Below are positions 1-8,602 of a stretch of DNA of 34,597 nucleotides, one piece after another (the stretch's first letter is position 1; every line of letters starts with the position of its first letter). Made by a program: the position numbers and the translations under genes. This stretch comes from Spartobacteria bacterium (lineage in GTDB: Bacteria > Verrucomicrobiota > Kiritimatiellia > CAIQIC01 > Lenti-01). The stretch is taken from NCBI GenBank assembly GCA_009930415.1, contig RZYG01000007.1:1-34597 (forward strand), written 5' to 3'. The notes under the pieces were generated by a model, which was given only the letters and a program-made list of their open reading frames with translations, was not told the DNA's origin and ran no database searches.

Positions 1-170
1 CGCTTGCCATCCGCGCCGTTTGCCGTATCATGCCGCCCCGCTGATGAAACCGGTCCTGACATTCCCGTGCGACGTCTTCCGCGACGCCTCCGGCCGCCGC
101 CGCGCCTGACGCGCGACCCCGCCGTTTCCCCGCCGCGCCCCGCGGCTTTCCCCCAGTTTCCAGTTTCCCC

Positions 171-210
171 GTTCCAACATTCCATCGTTCCAACATACCA
201 TCCTTCCACC
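171..210. repeat. 16-bp tandem repeat upstream of typA
   Basis: Two 16-bp copies (171-186 and 187-202) differ at one base and are followed by a partial third copy. Each is built from 8-bp sub-units of the form TTCCAACA / TTCCATCG. Just before them, CAGTTTC is directly repeated at 154-167. The repeats lie in the untranslated region before typA. Bases 1-150 hold no gene I can identify; an upstream gene may end there. Confidence 0.7.
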
Positions 211-222
211 CCCCGGCCTCCC

Positions 223-2049
223 ATGAAAACCGTCTCCCACCTCCGCAACGTCGCCATCATCGCCCACGTCGACCACGGCAAAACCACGCTCGTGGACGCC
301 ATCCTGCGCCAGCTCCACGTCGCCGAGGGCGAGGCCGCCGCCCAGGACTGCCTGCTCGACAGCAACGACCTCGAGCGCGAGCGCGGCATCACCATCCTCG
401 CCAAGAACGTCTCCATCCGCCACGCCGGCGTGAAGATCAACGTCATCGACACCCCCGGCCACGCCGATTTCGGCGGGCAGGTCGAACGCGTGCTCAACAT
501 GGCCGACGGCGTCCTGCTGCTCGTCGACGCCGCCGAAGGCCCCATGCCCCAGACCCGGTTCGTCCTCGACAAGGCCCTCAAGCTCGGTCTCAAGCCGCTC
601 GTCGTCCTCAACAAGATCGACAAGCCCGCCGAGCGGCACAACGAAGTCCTCAACGAGATCTTCGACCTCTTCGTCGAGCTCGGCGCCAGCCACGAGCAGC
701 TCGACTTCCCGATCCTCTACGCCGCCGGGCGCGACGGCTGGGCCGTCCGCGATCTGGCCAAGGATCCGCGCGATTCCATCGTCCCGCTGCTCGACGCCAT
801 CGTCCAGCACGTCCCGGCGCCGAAGCTGGACGACGGCCCCGTCCAGATGCAGGTCACGACGCTCGACTACTCCGACTACACGGGGCGCATCGGCATCGGC
901 CGCGTGCGGCGGGGCACGCTCGATGCCGCCCAGCCGCTCGCCCTCGTCAAGCAGGACCGCAGCGTCCTGCCCTGCAAGGTCCGCGCGCTCTACGTCTTCG
1001 AAGGCCTCGGCCGCAAGGAAACCACGCAGGTCGAATGCGGCGACCTGTGCGCCGTCCACGGCGTCGAAGGCGTGGACATCGGCGACACCCTGACCCCCGT
1101 CGATTTCCCCGAACCGCTGGATCCGATCACGCTCGACGCGCCGACGATTTCGATGACGTTCCGCATCAACGACTCGCCCGGCTTCGGCACCTCCGGCAAG
1201 TATCTCACCTCCCGCCACATCCGCGAGCGGCTCTACCGCGAGACCCAGAAGGACGTCGCCCTCTCGTTCGCGGAAGTCGGCGAGGGTTCCTTCAAGGTCA
1301 GCGGCCGCGGCGTCCTGCACCTGGCCGTGCTGATCGAGAACATGCGCCGCGAGGGCTACGAACTGACCGTTTCCCGCCCGCGCGTGATCGTCAAGACCCT
1401 CGGCGGCGTCCGCCACGAACCGATCGAAACCCTGGTCGTGGACGTGCCCGACGCTTCCACGGGCCCCGTCATCGAAAACGTCGGCAAGCGCCAGGGCCTG
1501 ATGCAGCGCATGCATTCCGCCGGCGGGCGCACCGTCCTCGAATTCGCGATTCCCACCCGCGGGCTCATCGGCCTGCGCACCAAGATCATCACCGCCACCA
1601 GCGGCGAGGCCATCCTCAACCACCGGTTCCTGCGCTACGAACCCATGCGCGAAGACATCCCCCAGCGCCTCAACGGCGTCCTCATCAGCATGGAAGACGG
1701 CAAGGCCAACACCTACGCCATCGACGGCCTCCAGGACCGCGGCTATTTCTTCGTCTCGCCCGGCGAGCACTGCTACGTCGGCCAGATCGTCGGCGAGCAC
1801 TGCAAGGACAACGATCTCGTCGTCAACGTCCAGCGCGGCAAGAAGCTCACCAACATGCGCGCGTCCGGCTCCGACCGGAAGCTCTTCGTCGTGCCGGCCG
1901 TCAAGCTCTCCATCGAGGAAGCCATCGAATACGTCAACGACGACGAACTCGTCGAGATCACCCCCGACGCCCTCCGCCTGCGCAAGTATTTCCTCGACGA
2001 AAACGAGCGCAAGCGCAAGCGCGACCACGACTGGACCCAGGCCGGATAG
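223..2049 (+). CDS. typA: Ribosome-associated translational GTPase TypA/BipA
   Basis: This is a translation-factor GTPase of the EF-G-like TypA/BipA family. Family members bind the ribosome and help 50S assembly and growth under stress or cold. The G motifs are clear: [10 protein letters not shown] (G1) near residue 16, RGIT (G2), [11 protein letters not shown] (G3) and NKID (G4). EF-G domain III/V-like segments and the TypA-specific C-terminal domain follow, including the typical RGLIGLRT and NMRASGSD stretches. The 608 residues match the usual length of about 600. The open frame continues upstream to base 4, but homology begins at the ATG at 223 ([20 protein letters not shown]), so I use that start. 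The 73 extra upstream codons are low-complexity Pro/Arg and look non-coding. A hairpin repeat array follows the gene. Confidence 0.97.
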   Translation: MKTVSHLRNVAIIAHVDHGKTTLVDAILRQLHVAEGEAAAQDCLLDSNDLERERGITILAKNVSIRHAGVKINVIDTPGHADFGGQVERVLNMADGVLLLVDAAEGPMPQTRFVLDKALKLGLKPLVVLNKIDKPAERHNEVLNEIFDLFVELGASHEQLDFPILYAAGRDGWAVRDLAKDPRDSIVPLLDAIVQHVPAPKLDDGPVQMQVTTLDYSDYTGRIGIGRVRRGTLDAAQPLALVKQDRSVLPCKVRALYVFEGLGRKETTQVECGDLCAVHGVEGVDIGDTLTPVDFPEPLDPITLDAPTISMTFRINDSPGFGTSGKYLTSRHIRERLYRETQKDVALSFAEVGEGSFKVSGRGVLHLAVLIENMRREGYELTVSRPRVIVKTLGGVRHEPIETLVVDVPDASTGPVIENVGKRQGLMQRMHSAGGRTVLEFAIPTRGLIGLRTKIITATSGEAILNHRFLRYEPMREDIPQRLNGVLISMEDGKANTYAIDGLQDRGYFFVSPGEHCYVGQIVGEHCKDNDLVVNVQRGKKLTNMRASGSDRKLFVVPAVKLSIEEAIEYVNDDELVEITPDALRLRKYFLDENERKRKRDHDWTQAG

Positions 2050-2063
2050 GCCCGGCGGACTGG

Positions 2064-2212
2064 GTTGACGTGGAACGTAGAACCTTTCGCGCGGTTTTAC
2101 GTGGAACGTAAAAACTTTCAACGATTTTTACGTGGAACGTAAAAACTTTCGGCGGATTTTACGTCGAACGTAAAAACTTTGATGCGGGTTTTACGTGGAA
2201 CGTAAAAACTTT
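2064..2212. repeat. Tandem array of five palindromic units, about 31-bp period
   Basis: Five copies of a 24-bp unit start at 2064, 2095, 2126, 2157 and 2189, so the spacing is 31, 31, 31 and 32 bp. Each unit is a hairpin, TTTTACG then loop TGGAA then CGTAAAA, followed by ACTTT. Copies 2, 3 and 5 are identical. Copy 4 differs only in the loop (TCGAA). Copy 1 is degenerate in both arms. The 7-8 base linkers (2088-2094, 2119-2125, 2150-2156, 2181-2188) share no sequence. The array fills most of the gap between typA and the next gene on the same strand. It may be a multi-site protein-binding array, an RNA hairpin series or a genomic palindromic repeat. Nothing in it codes convincingly. Confidence 0.93.
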
Positions 2213-2282
2213 GCGCTTGCGGGCGGGGCGGGGGTTCGGGCATCCTGCGTTTCTACAAATAGGAACAACCCGGGAGACCTCC

Positions 2283-3206
2283 ATGATGCCGCGCCTGCGC
2301 CTTGCGATCCTTGCCGCCCTGTTCGCCGTTTCGGCGGCCTCCGCCTACGACCAGCCCGCCGTGAATCTGGGCTTCACCAGTTTTCTCGACGGCATTCCGC
2401 CCGCCGGGCCGGGCTGGTACTTCGCGCAGTACGTCCAGTCCTATTCCGCGGACAAGCTGCCGGACCTGCCCTTCCCCGGCGACCCGGAACTCGAGGCGTG
2501 GATCAGCCTGACGCAGGTGATCTACCAGCATCCGCAGGCCATCCTCGGCGGCGCCAACGTCGGCCTCGACCTCATCCTGCCGGCGGCGGCCTTCGACCTC
2601 GAAGCCGACGGCACGCCGCTGACCGCCCAGGACGGCCTGGGCGATCTGCTCGTCGGCCCGTACCTGCAATGGGCGCCGGTCATGGGCGCGAACGGCCCGG
2701 TCTTCGTGCACCGCCTCGAGCTGCAGACGATCCTGCCCACCGGCGACTACGACGAGCGCTATTCCATCAATCCCGGCGGCAACGTCGTGAGCTTCAACCC
2801 CTACTGGGCCGCCACCTGGTTCGTCACGCCCAAGTGGACGATTTCCGGCCGCCTCCACTATCTGTGGAACGCCGAAAACGACGAACCCAACGTCCCGCCC
2901 GATTCCGGCATCGCCGACACCCAGGCCGGCCAGGCGGTCCACGCCAACTTCGCCACCGAATACGAAGTGATCGCGAAGCAGCTGCGCGTCGGCCTCAACG
3001 GCTACGCGTTCCGGCAGATCTCGGACAGCCAGGCCAACGGCGAGTGCGTGGACGACCAGAAGGAACAGGTCGTCGGCATCGGTCCGGGCGCGCTGTGGAG
3101 CTTCGGCCCGGACAACCACCTCTTCGCGAACGTCTATTTCGAGACGGAAGCCCAGAGCCGGCCGGAAGGCACGCGCGTGAACCTGCGCTACGTGCACCAC
3201 TTCTAA
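2283..3206 (+). CDS. Outer-membrane beta-barrel protein, Phenol_MetA_deg (SphA-like) family
   Basis: A 307-residue secreted protein. Residues 1-21 form a signal peptide (basic start, LAILAALFAVSAASA). The mature part begins with the family-typical opening (VNLGFTSFLDGIPPAGPGWYF) and continues as alternating aromatic/polar beta-strands ending in RYVHHF, a typical barrel C-terminus. The family is called 'phenol degradation protein meta' or putative transporter, and its members are predicted outer-membrane channels; the actual substrate is unknown. An ATGATG start at 2283 lies behind a GGGAG Shine-Dalgarno. It sits alone between the hairpin array and two terminator-like hairpins, so it is probably monocistronic. 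Family assignment is from overall sequence character; no catalytic motif is expected. Confidence 0.8.
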   Translation: MMPRLRLAILAALFAVSAASAYDQPAVNLGFTSFLDGIPPAGPGWYFAQYVQSYSADKLPDLPFPGDPELEAWISLTQVIYQHPQAILGGANVGLDLILPAAAFDLEADGTPLTAQDGLGDLLVGPYLQWAPVMGANGPVFVHRLELQTILPTGDYDERYSINPGGNVVSFNPYWAATWFVTPKWTISGRLHYLWNAENDEPNVPPDSGIADTQAGQAVHANFATEYEVIAKQLRVGLNGYAFRQISDSQANGECVDDQKEQVVGIGPGALWSFGPDNHLFANVYFETEAQSRPEGTRVNLRYVHHF

Positions 3207-3220
3207 AGCGCCGGAAAAGA

Positions 3221-3240
3221 CCGGGACGGGGTCGTCCCGG
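3221..3240. terminator. Hairpin after the barrel-protein gene
   Basis: A perfect 8-bp stem (CCGGGACG / CGTCCCGG) with a 4-base loop starts 15 bases after the stop codon. No T-tract follows, so it may act with the stronger hairpin 34 bases downstream. It lies between convergent genes. Confidence 0.5.
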
Positions 3241-3273
3241 CTCCAAACAGCCGAGAAATCCGTGTCTTTGAAG

Positions 3274-3295
3274 CCCCCGACGACCTCGTCGGGGG
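3274..3295. terminator. Strong hairpin between convergent genes
   Basis: A perfect 10-bp stem (CCCCCGACGA / TCGTCGGGGG) with a 2-base loop lies midway between the convergent barrel-protein and kinase-like genes. It could stop transcription from both sides. It lacks a clear U-tract. Confidence 0.55.
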
Positions 3296-3325
3296 AAAGG
3301 GCGGCCCAACCAATCCCGCGTTTTG

Positions 3326-5164
3326 CTAGCCCGGCGGCGGGGCGGCGGCGGGGGCCTTGGCGGCGGGCGGCGGGGGTTCTTCGCCGGCGATCGGGGCGAG
3401 GACGAGACGGAAGCCGTTGACGGCGCCGCGGGCGTTGCCGAGGAAGCCGTAGGTCATTTCGCAGCCGAGGCGCGCCGTGGAATAGTCGTCCCAGCCGCCG
3501 CCGTGCCAGCCGCCGAATTCGGCGCCGCCGGCGATCTTCGAGGTGGTTTCCCACACGTTGCCGCCCGCGCCGAACAGCCCCCAGACGTTTTCGCCGCTGT
3601 ACTCGACGGGGGCGGTGACGGCGAACCCGTCCTGATAGCCGGAAATGAACTGGAGATCCCGGAAAGCGGCGGCGAGGCTTTCGTCGCCGTAGTTGCCGCG
3701 GTTGGGCGGCCAGGCTTCGCCCCAGGGGAACACCGCCGACATGCCGGCGCGGGTGTAGGCGATGGCCTCGGCGCGCGACGGCAGGCGGTAGCGCCAGCCC
3801 GGCCGCAGCTTGCCGGCGGCGCGTTCCTGCTCGGTCAGCCAGGCGGCGTAGGCCGCCACGTCGTCGAAGTTCACGCGCACGACGGGCTGGCGCGGATCCC
3901 GCAGGCTCAGCTCGCGGAACTCCCCGCTGTCGTGCTCGGGATCTTTCAGCGCATACTCTTCGTTGGTGACCTCGAAGCGGCCGATCCACAGGCCCAAAGG
4001 CGCCGCCCAGACGAATTCCATCCGGCCGGTCTGCGTCACCCACGGCTGGCCTTCCACCGGCAGCGGCGTGGTGGCGACGAGTTTCTGGACGGCCGGCAAG
4101 ACGGGGCCGGTTTTTTTCGCAGCGGCAGGCGGCGGCGCGACGGGCTTGATGGCTTCGCGCGGCGGCGGCGGGGGCGGACGCCGGAGGGCTTCCACCAGCA
4201 CGTAGCCGCCGACGCCCAGGCCGGCGCCGCCGAACAGCAACCCGAGGGCGAGGCCGACGCACCGGCGGATGCGCCGCCATTCGGTCGCGCTGCGGCCGCG
4301 GCGGCTCGCCACGCGTTCGCCGGCGAGCGCCCGCACGAAATCGTTGCAGGTGGCGAAGCGGTTGCGCGGCTTGGGGGCCGTGGCGCGCCGCAGCGCGGCG
4401 CGGGCCGCGAGCGGCAAAAAATCGGGCGGATCGGCATCCAGCCCGGGCGGCGCGCCGGCCAGCAAATCCCACGCCAGGATGCCCAAGGCGTACTGGTCGC
4501 TGCCGGAATCCGGATCGGAATCTTCCGCGCGCAGTTCGGGGGCGAGATAGGCGCCCGTCACGCCTGTGCGGGTGGCCTTGCCCCGAACGAATTCCACGTG
4601 GCGGCGGGTCATCAGGCCGAAATCCGTCACGCGCACCAAGCCGTCGGGTCCGATGAAGACGTTCGAGGGCGTCAGGTTGCAATGCACGATCCGCTGCTGA
4701 TGGGCGAAGTCCAGGCCCGCCGCGATCTGGACCAGCACGGGCAGCAGTTCGTCCACGGTGCGCCGGCCGTTTTCCCCCTGCCGGCCCCAGGTCTCGACGT
4801 CGAGCCCCGGCGCGTAGTCGCCCACCACGTAGGTCTGTTCGCCGGCATGCACGATCTGGCGGATGATCGCCACGTTCGGGTGGCGCTTGTCGGCGATGCG
4901 CCGGATCTCGTCGTGCAGCACGCCGAGCATTTTTTTCGACCGGCGCAGATCGGGCGGCAGCCAGCGGATGGCGACCTCCTGCCCGGTCTGGCGATCGAAG
5001 CACTGCCAGACTTCCCCCATTTGGCTCGCGCCGAGGATCGCCACGACTTCGTAGCGCCCCAGCAACGTCGTTCCCACCCTGAATTCCCGCGGCCGATGAT
5101 CCGACGAACGTGCTTCTTCTGCACGAGCGATTTTAGCCGTCTGGGTTGTCATGATCAGGGCCAT
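3326..5164 (-). CDS. Membrane-anchored Ser/Thr pseudokinase fused to an FGE-sulfatase-like (SUMF1) domain
   Basis: A 612-residue fusion. Residues about 37-285 have the protein-kinase fold: a glycine loop (LGASQMGEVW), DFG at 181-183 and APE at 208-210. The beta-3 VAIK lysine is Arg67, and the HRD catalytic loop reads HCN (161-163), with the following Lys also lost (HCNLTPSN). Catalytic Lys and Asp are therefore both absent, which argues for a pseudokinase. A single membrane helix at about 302-325 and a Pro-rich linker follow. Residues about 380-600 are a formylglycine-generating-enzyme-like domain (WIGRFEVTNEEY, GNVWE, NGFRLV). The usual Cys pair of true FGE is not apparent, so this part is probably a binding domain. 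The frame is open to a TTG at 5191. I prefer the ATG at 5164; an ATG at 5152 is possible. The gene follows the flippase-propeller gene and is probably co-transcribed with it. Confidence 0.88.
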   Translation of the reverse strand: MALIMTTQTAKIARAEEARSSDHRPREFRVGTTLLGRYEVVAILGASQMGEVWQCFDRQTGQEVAIRWLPPDLRRSKKMLGVLHDEIRRIADKRHPNVAIIRQIVHAGEQTYVVGDYAPGLDVETWGRQGENGRRTVDELLPVLVQIAAGLDFAHQQRIVHCNLTPSNVFIGPDGLVRVTDFGLMTRRHVEFVRGKATRTGVTGAYLAPELRAEDSDPDSGSDQYALGILAWDLLAGAPPGLDADPPDFLPLAARAALRRATAPKPRNRFATCNDFVRALAGERVASRRGRSATEWRRIRRCVGLALGLLFGGAGLGVGGYVLVEALRRPPPPPPREAIKPVAPPPAAAKKTGPVLPAVQKLVATTPLPVEGQPWVTQTGRMEFVWAAPLGLWIGRFEVTNEEYALKDPEHDSGEFRELSLRDPRQPVVRVNFDDVAAYAAWLTEQERAAGKLRPGWRYRLPSRAEAIAYTRAGMSAVFPWGEAWPPNRGNYGDESLAAAFRDLQFISGYQDGFAVTAPVEYSGENVWGLFGAGGNVWETTSKIAGGAEFGGWHGGGWDDYSTARLGCEMTYGFLGNARGAVNGFRLVLAPIAGEEPPPPAAKAPAAAPPPG

Positions 5165-5228
5165 TGTGTCATTTTTCCCGTTGGGGGGCAATAGCCTCCG
5201 GCGCGAATTAACGGGAAATTCACGAAAT

Positions 5229-7283
5229 TCACGGTCCCGAACGATCCGTATGCACCCAAATATCCGGCCAATGGTCGTTGCCGGAATGGAACGAGACGCG
5301 CGCGGCCTGTTCGGGCGGGTCGCCGAGGCGCCAGAGGAAGATTTCGTAGTCGGCGACGTCGTGTTCGTGGGCGCCGCGCGAGGCGCCGAAGACGAGCAGC
5401 GCGCCGTCGTTGGACACGCGCGGAAAATACTCGTGGCTCCACTCGCCGGGCAGGTCCAGCAACGTGTGCAGGTTTTGGCCGGCGCGATCCGCGCGGCAAA
5501 TGCGGTTTTTCATCCGGCCGCCCGATTCCACCAGCACGAGCCAGTCGCCGGAAGGCGCGAAGGCGAGCTGGCAGCCGCCGGCCACGCGCGTTTCGGCGCC
5601 GTCGGGCAGCGCGAACAGCGACGTGCTGCGCGCCCCGCCGCGCACGGTGACGGCGACGCGCCCGCCGCGCGGATCCATGGCCGGCGTCGTCCAGACGCGG
5701 CGGTCGCGGGCGCCCAGCAGGATCGTTTCGGCGCCGGTCTCCAGATCCACCTGCACGACTTCGCGGCCGCCGCGCTGGAACGCGACGGCCCGGCCGTCGG
5801 CCGTCCAATCCGGCTGCGCGCCGCGTTCGGCCAGCAACCGTTCCCGGCCGGTGGCCAGATCGAGCATCCAGACGTCCCACTCGTCGTTGTTGCGGAACGA
5901 CACCCACGGCAGCCGCGAGCGGGCAAACGCCACCCGCGTGCCGTCCGGCGAGATCTTGGGCGACCGGTCCACGTGCGGATCGGTCGTCAGGCGCGTCAGC
6001 TTTTCGCTTGGCCAATCCAGGCGGACGAGATCGTGCTGGCCGAACATCGTCGAACCCCAGACGACGAAGCCGCGGCGTTCGCCCCAGACCGCGGCGAGCG
6101 CGGCCCGCTCGGCCGCGCCCATCTCCAGGACGTTTCCTGCTGCCGGCGCCGTTTGCGCGCCGGCTTTCTGCCGGGCGCGCCAGCCCCAGGCGCCGCCCAG
6201 GAAGGCCAGGACCGCCAGGACCGCGCCGAGGCCGATCCAGAGGCCGGTTTTCGCGCGCCGCGAACGCACGGGCGCCGCGCCGGCGCGCCGGCCCCACAGC
6301 AAGCCCAGCAGGCCGAGGCCCCCCAGCGCATAATCCACCATCTGGCTGGCCACGTGCGTGCCCAGCAGAACGAGCGCGGCATCGGCGCCGGACACGCCCG
6401 CAAAGCGCATCGCGCCGGCGCCGGCGGCCTCGTAGCTGCCCAGGCTCAGGAACGTCGGCACCGGCAGCGCCGCGCCGCCTTCGCCGCCGATCAGCCCGAC
6501 CAGCGTCTGCCAGACGGGCAGTTCCGCCAGCGCCGGGCGCAAGACCCGCGCCACGCCGGTGAACGCCGCCGCCAGGCCGAAATATTTCACGGCGCGGATG
6601 CCCACCGAAAGCGCGGCCGCTTTCCACAGCACGCCGCCGCCGCGCACCTGCCCGAACGAATCCGCCAGTTTTTCCATGAACGCCTCCAACCCCGCCATCC
6701 AGCGCCGATGCCGCACGCGCGCCGGCAGGCGCGCGGCGAGCGCCGCCGCCCACCCCGGCCCCCGGAACAGCAGTGCGCCGCCGATCGCCACCGCCGCCAG
6801 CACCGCGCCGGCGCCCCACAGGATCGCCAGCCGGCCGGCGGCTTCGGCCACGGGCGCGGCCACGGCCGCGGCCAACACCGCCGCCAGCGCAAGGAAATCG
6901 AACAGGATGCTGATGGTCATGGACGACACGCAATCCGCGCTCCGCACGCCCTCCCCGCGGTTGAGCAGCGCCCAGTAGGCCAGTTCCCCGGCACGCGCCG
7001 GCAGCATGTCCACGAACATGTTCCGCGCCAGCGTCACGCCGAACAGGCGGCCGCGGCCGGGCAGCGGGACGACGCCCGCGCCCGCCAGCAACAGGCGGTA
7101 GCGCACGGCCCGCAGCCAGCCCTGCAGCAGCTGCGCCGCCGCATAAACGACCCACGTGCCCAAGCCCATGGCCGCCAGCGCCCGGGCCACGTCCGCGGCC
7201 GACGAATCCGCCGCGTGGAATACCAGCGCCAGGATGCCCGCCGAAATCGCCAGCGACAGTCCGAATTTCAGTCCTTTGCCCAC
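5229..7283 (-). CDS. LPG-synthase-type (UPF0104) membrane protein fused to a TolB-like beta-propeller
   Basis: A 684-residue protein. The first about 330 residues are a multi-span membrane domain of the lysylphosphatidylglycerol synthase TM / UPF0104 family. It has the family's GWLRAVRYRLLL segment, FVDMLPARAGE near residue 96 and a long run of Ala/Leu/Gly helices. Another helix (about 350-370) leads to an extracytoplasmic part of about 300 residues. This carries repeated PD40/TolB-type blades: ISPDGTRVAFARSR, PDWTADGRAVAFQ, DPRGGRVAVTVRG, FAPSGDWLVLV and VSNDGALLVFGAS. The membrane family moves or modifies lipids; the propeller usually binds proteins or glycans. No aminoacyl-transferase domain of the MprF type is present. 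The gene is divergent from the SanA-like gene across 74 bp. Confidence 0.85.
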   Translation of the reverse strand: MGKGLKFGLSLAISAGILALVFHAADSSAADVARALAAMGLGTWVVYAAAQLLQGWLRAVRYRLLLAGAGVVPLPGRGRLFGVTLARNMFVDMLPARAGELAYWALLNRGEGVRSADCVSSMTISILFDFLALAAVLAAAVAAPVAEAAGRLAILWGAGAVLAAVAIGGALLFRGPGWAAALAARLPARVRHRRWMAGLEAFMEKLADSFGQVRGGGVLWKAAALSVGIRAVKYFGLAAAFTGVARVLRPALAELPVWQTLVGLIGGEGGAALPVPTFLSLGSYEAAGAGAMRFAGVSGADAALVLLGTHVASQMVDYALGGLGLLGLLWGRRAGAAPVRSRRAKTGLWIGLGAVLAVLAFLGGAWGWRARQKAGAQTAPAAGNVLEMGAAERAALAAVWGERRGFVVWGSTMFGQHDLVRLDWPSEKLTRLTTDPHVDRSPKISPDGTRVAFARSRLPWVSFRNNDEWDVWMLDLATGRERLLAERGAQPDWTADGRAVAFQRGGREVVQVDLETGAETILLGARDRRVWTTPAMDPRGGRVAVTVRGGARSTSLFALPDGAETRVAGGCQLAFAPSGDWLVLVESGGRMKNRICRADRAGQNLHTLLDLPGEWSHEYFPRVSNDGALLVFGASRGAHEHDVADYEIFLWRLGDPPEQAARVSFHSGNDHWPDIWVHTDRSGP

Positions 7284-7302
7284 GTCTGTTTGTAGCCGCG
7301 TC

Positions 7303-7335
7303 CCCCGCGAAAAGAAACACTTTTCCCGCGCGGGG
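7303..7335. promoter_or_regulatory. Dyad symmetry in a divergent intergenic region (candidate operator)
   Basis: Nested inverted repeats lie in the 74-bp gap between two divergent genes. Outer arms are CCCCGCG (7303-7309) and CGCGGGG (7329-7335); inner arms are AAAAG (7310-7314) and CTTTT (7320-7324) around a 5-base loop, with CCCG bulged on one side. The position suits a shared operator; no regulator is known. Confidence 0.4.
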
Positions 7336-7357
7336 CGGTCGGTTACCTTGGGCAGCG

Positions 7358-8110
7358 ATGAAAGCGGTTTTCCGATGGGCCTGGCGCGCGGCGCGCGGCG
7401 CGCTGGCGCTGGGCGGCGCGGCCGCGCTGCTGTTCGCGGCCACGCTCTTCACCCACCTGCCGTGGCGCGCCTATCGCGCCTTGTCGCGCGTGCCCGCGCC
7501 GGCGGCCGGCGCGCCCACCCACGTCCTCGTTATGGGCGGCAGCGGCATTCCGGGCGAATCCGGCCTGTGCCGCACCTTTTACGGCGCGGAGGCCGCGCGG
7601 CTCCATCGCCGGGCGCAGGTGTTGATCGCCCTGCCGCTGGGCACCAACGAATCGTTCGCGTCCCGCGCCTATTTCGACGAATTGCGCCGGCGCGGGGTGG
7701 CCGCGCGCCGCATCCGCGTGCTGGCCGGCGGCCGCAACACCCGCGAGCAGGCGCTGCGCCTGGTCGAAACCTTGGCGGCGGCGACCAACGCCGCCCACGT
7801 GCTGATCGTGACGGATCCCTACCACGTGCGGCGCACCGCCGCCTGCATCCGCAAAGCCGCCGCGGAGCAAGCGTTCAAGATGCGCCTTTCCGCGCTGCCG
7901 GTCTTCCAGCTCTCCATCGACGATCCGCTCGCGTTCCGCGCCGAAGATCTGGACGGCCCCGGACCGGTCGCGGCCGCCCGCGCCGCCGTACCCGACGTCG
8001 GCTCCGCCCTGCGGCTCCGCTACGACGTGTGGAACAACCTCGGCTACGTCGTGGACGTCTTGCGCGAAAGAACCGCGCTGACCTATTATCGGCTCCGCGG
8101 CTGGATCTAG
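7358..8110 (+). CDS. SanA/YdcF-like DUF218 envelope protein
   Basis: A 250-residue protein with one N-terminal membrane anchor (about residues 10-32) and a DUF218 Rossmann-like domain. It shows THVLVMGGSG after the anchor, an LPLGTNESFASRAYFDELRRRG-type middle, the GGRNTREQA segment matching the family's T-x-E-N-A region, and VLIVTDPYHVRR. The family includes E. coli SanA and YdcF/ElyC, linked to envelope barrier function and peptidoglycan or enterobacterial common antigen metabolism. The exact reaction is not settled. The active domain probably faces the periplasm. The small lipoprotein gene follows after 45 bp and may be co-transcribed. Confidence 0.82.
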   Translation: MKAVFRWAWRAARGALALGGAAALLFAATLFTHLPWRAYRALSRVPAPAAGAPTHVLVMGGSGIPGESGLCRTFYGAEAARLHRRAQVLIALPLGTNESFASRAYFDELRRRGVAARRIRVLAGGRNTREQALRLVETLAAATNAAHVLIVTDPYHVRRTAACIRKAAAEQAFKMRLSALPVFQLSIDDPLAFRAEDLDGPGPVAAARAAVPDVGSALRLRYDVWNNLGYVVDVLRERTALTYYRLRGWI

Positions 8111-8155
8111 AAAACCGCCCCCCCCTCCCGCAACTCAACCCAAAGGAACTCCCCC

Positions 8156-8590
8156 ATGAAGCCCTTCCTGCGTCCCCGCCATTGGTTGTTCACGTTTCTG
8201 TTGCTCCCGCTGGCTCTGGCATGGGGATGCGGCGGCGGCGGACCGGACGGCGGCGATGAAGACGACGGGGAAAATGAAGACGTCGCCGGCGACCCCGCCG
8301 CGTTCGTGGGCACGTGGGCGCTGCGCGACGCCGCCGGCACGCTCAAGTGGTACATCCTGTTCAAGGCCGACCGCACTTGGCTCATTTCCGACACGGCCGA
8401 CGGTTCCGCCCGCCGCGTGTACGGCACCTACGTCGTCGAAGGCAACCGCGCCGCCGGGCCGATGGTCAATCCCGGCGTCGGCGAGGGCGAAATCGTTGCG
8501 ACGCTGACGGGCACGACGCTGAATCTGGACTTCGTGGAATTCTGGCACCGCCCGCCCAAGCACGTCCCCTATACCGGCACGAAACCGTAA
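8156..8590 (+). CDS. Small lipoprotein, lipocalin-like, function unknown
   Basis: A 144-residue predicted lipoprotein. The signal peptide ends in a lipobox (LAWGC, Cys25), followed by Gly-rich and very acidic residues (about 26-45), a typical flexible tether. The rest resembles small lipocalin-like stress domains: FVGTWALRDAAG at the start, then short strands (WYILFKADRTWLIS, RVYGTYVVEGN, IVATLTGTTLNLDFVEFW). I do not recognise a specific family. The start has a good AAAGGAA Shine-Dalgarno. Convergent with the Fur-family gene; a shared hairpin separates them. Confidence 0.75.
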   Translation: MKPFLRPRHWLFTFLLLPLALAWGCGGGGPDGGDEDDGENEDVAGDPAAFVGTWALRDAAGTLKWYILFKADRTWLISDTADGSARRVYGTYVVEGNRAAGPMVNPGVGEGEIVATLTGTTLNLDFVEFWHRPPKHVPYTGTKP

Positions 8591-8602
8591 GGCGCCGGGC
8601 AC

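Noticed and set aside
28-2121. Long antisense open frame over typA (697 codons)
   Set aside because: It lies opposite a fully conserved typA and has no recognisable domains; long antisense frames are common in GC-rich DNA.
2064-2212. CRISPR array
   Set aside because: Linkers are 7-8 bp, far too short for spacers, the units are palindromic throughout, and there are no cas genes.
2064-2212. Iteron-type replication origin
   Set aside because: No replication initiator gene, DnaA boxes or AT-rich melting region lie next to the array; neighbours are ordinary chromosomal genes.
3326-5164. Active protein kinase
   Set aside because: The catalytic Lys and Asp positions are Arg and Asn, so I call it a pseudokinase.
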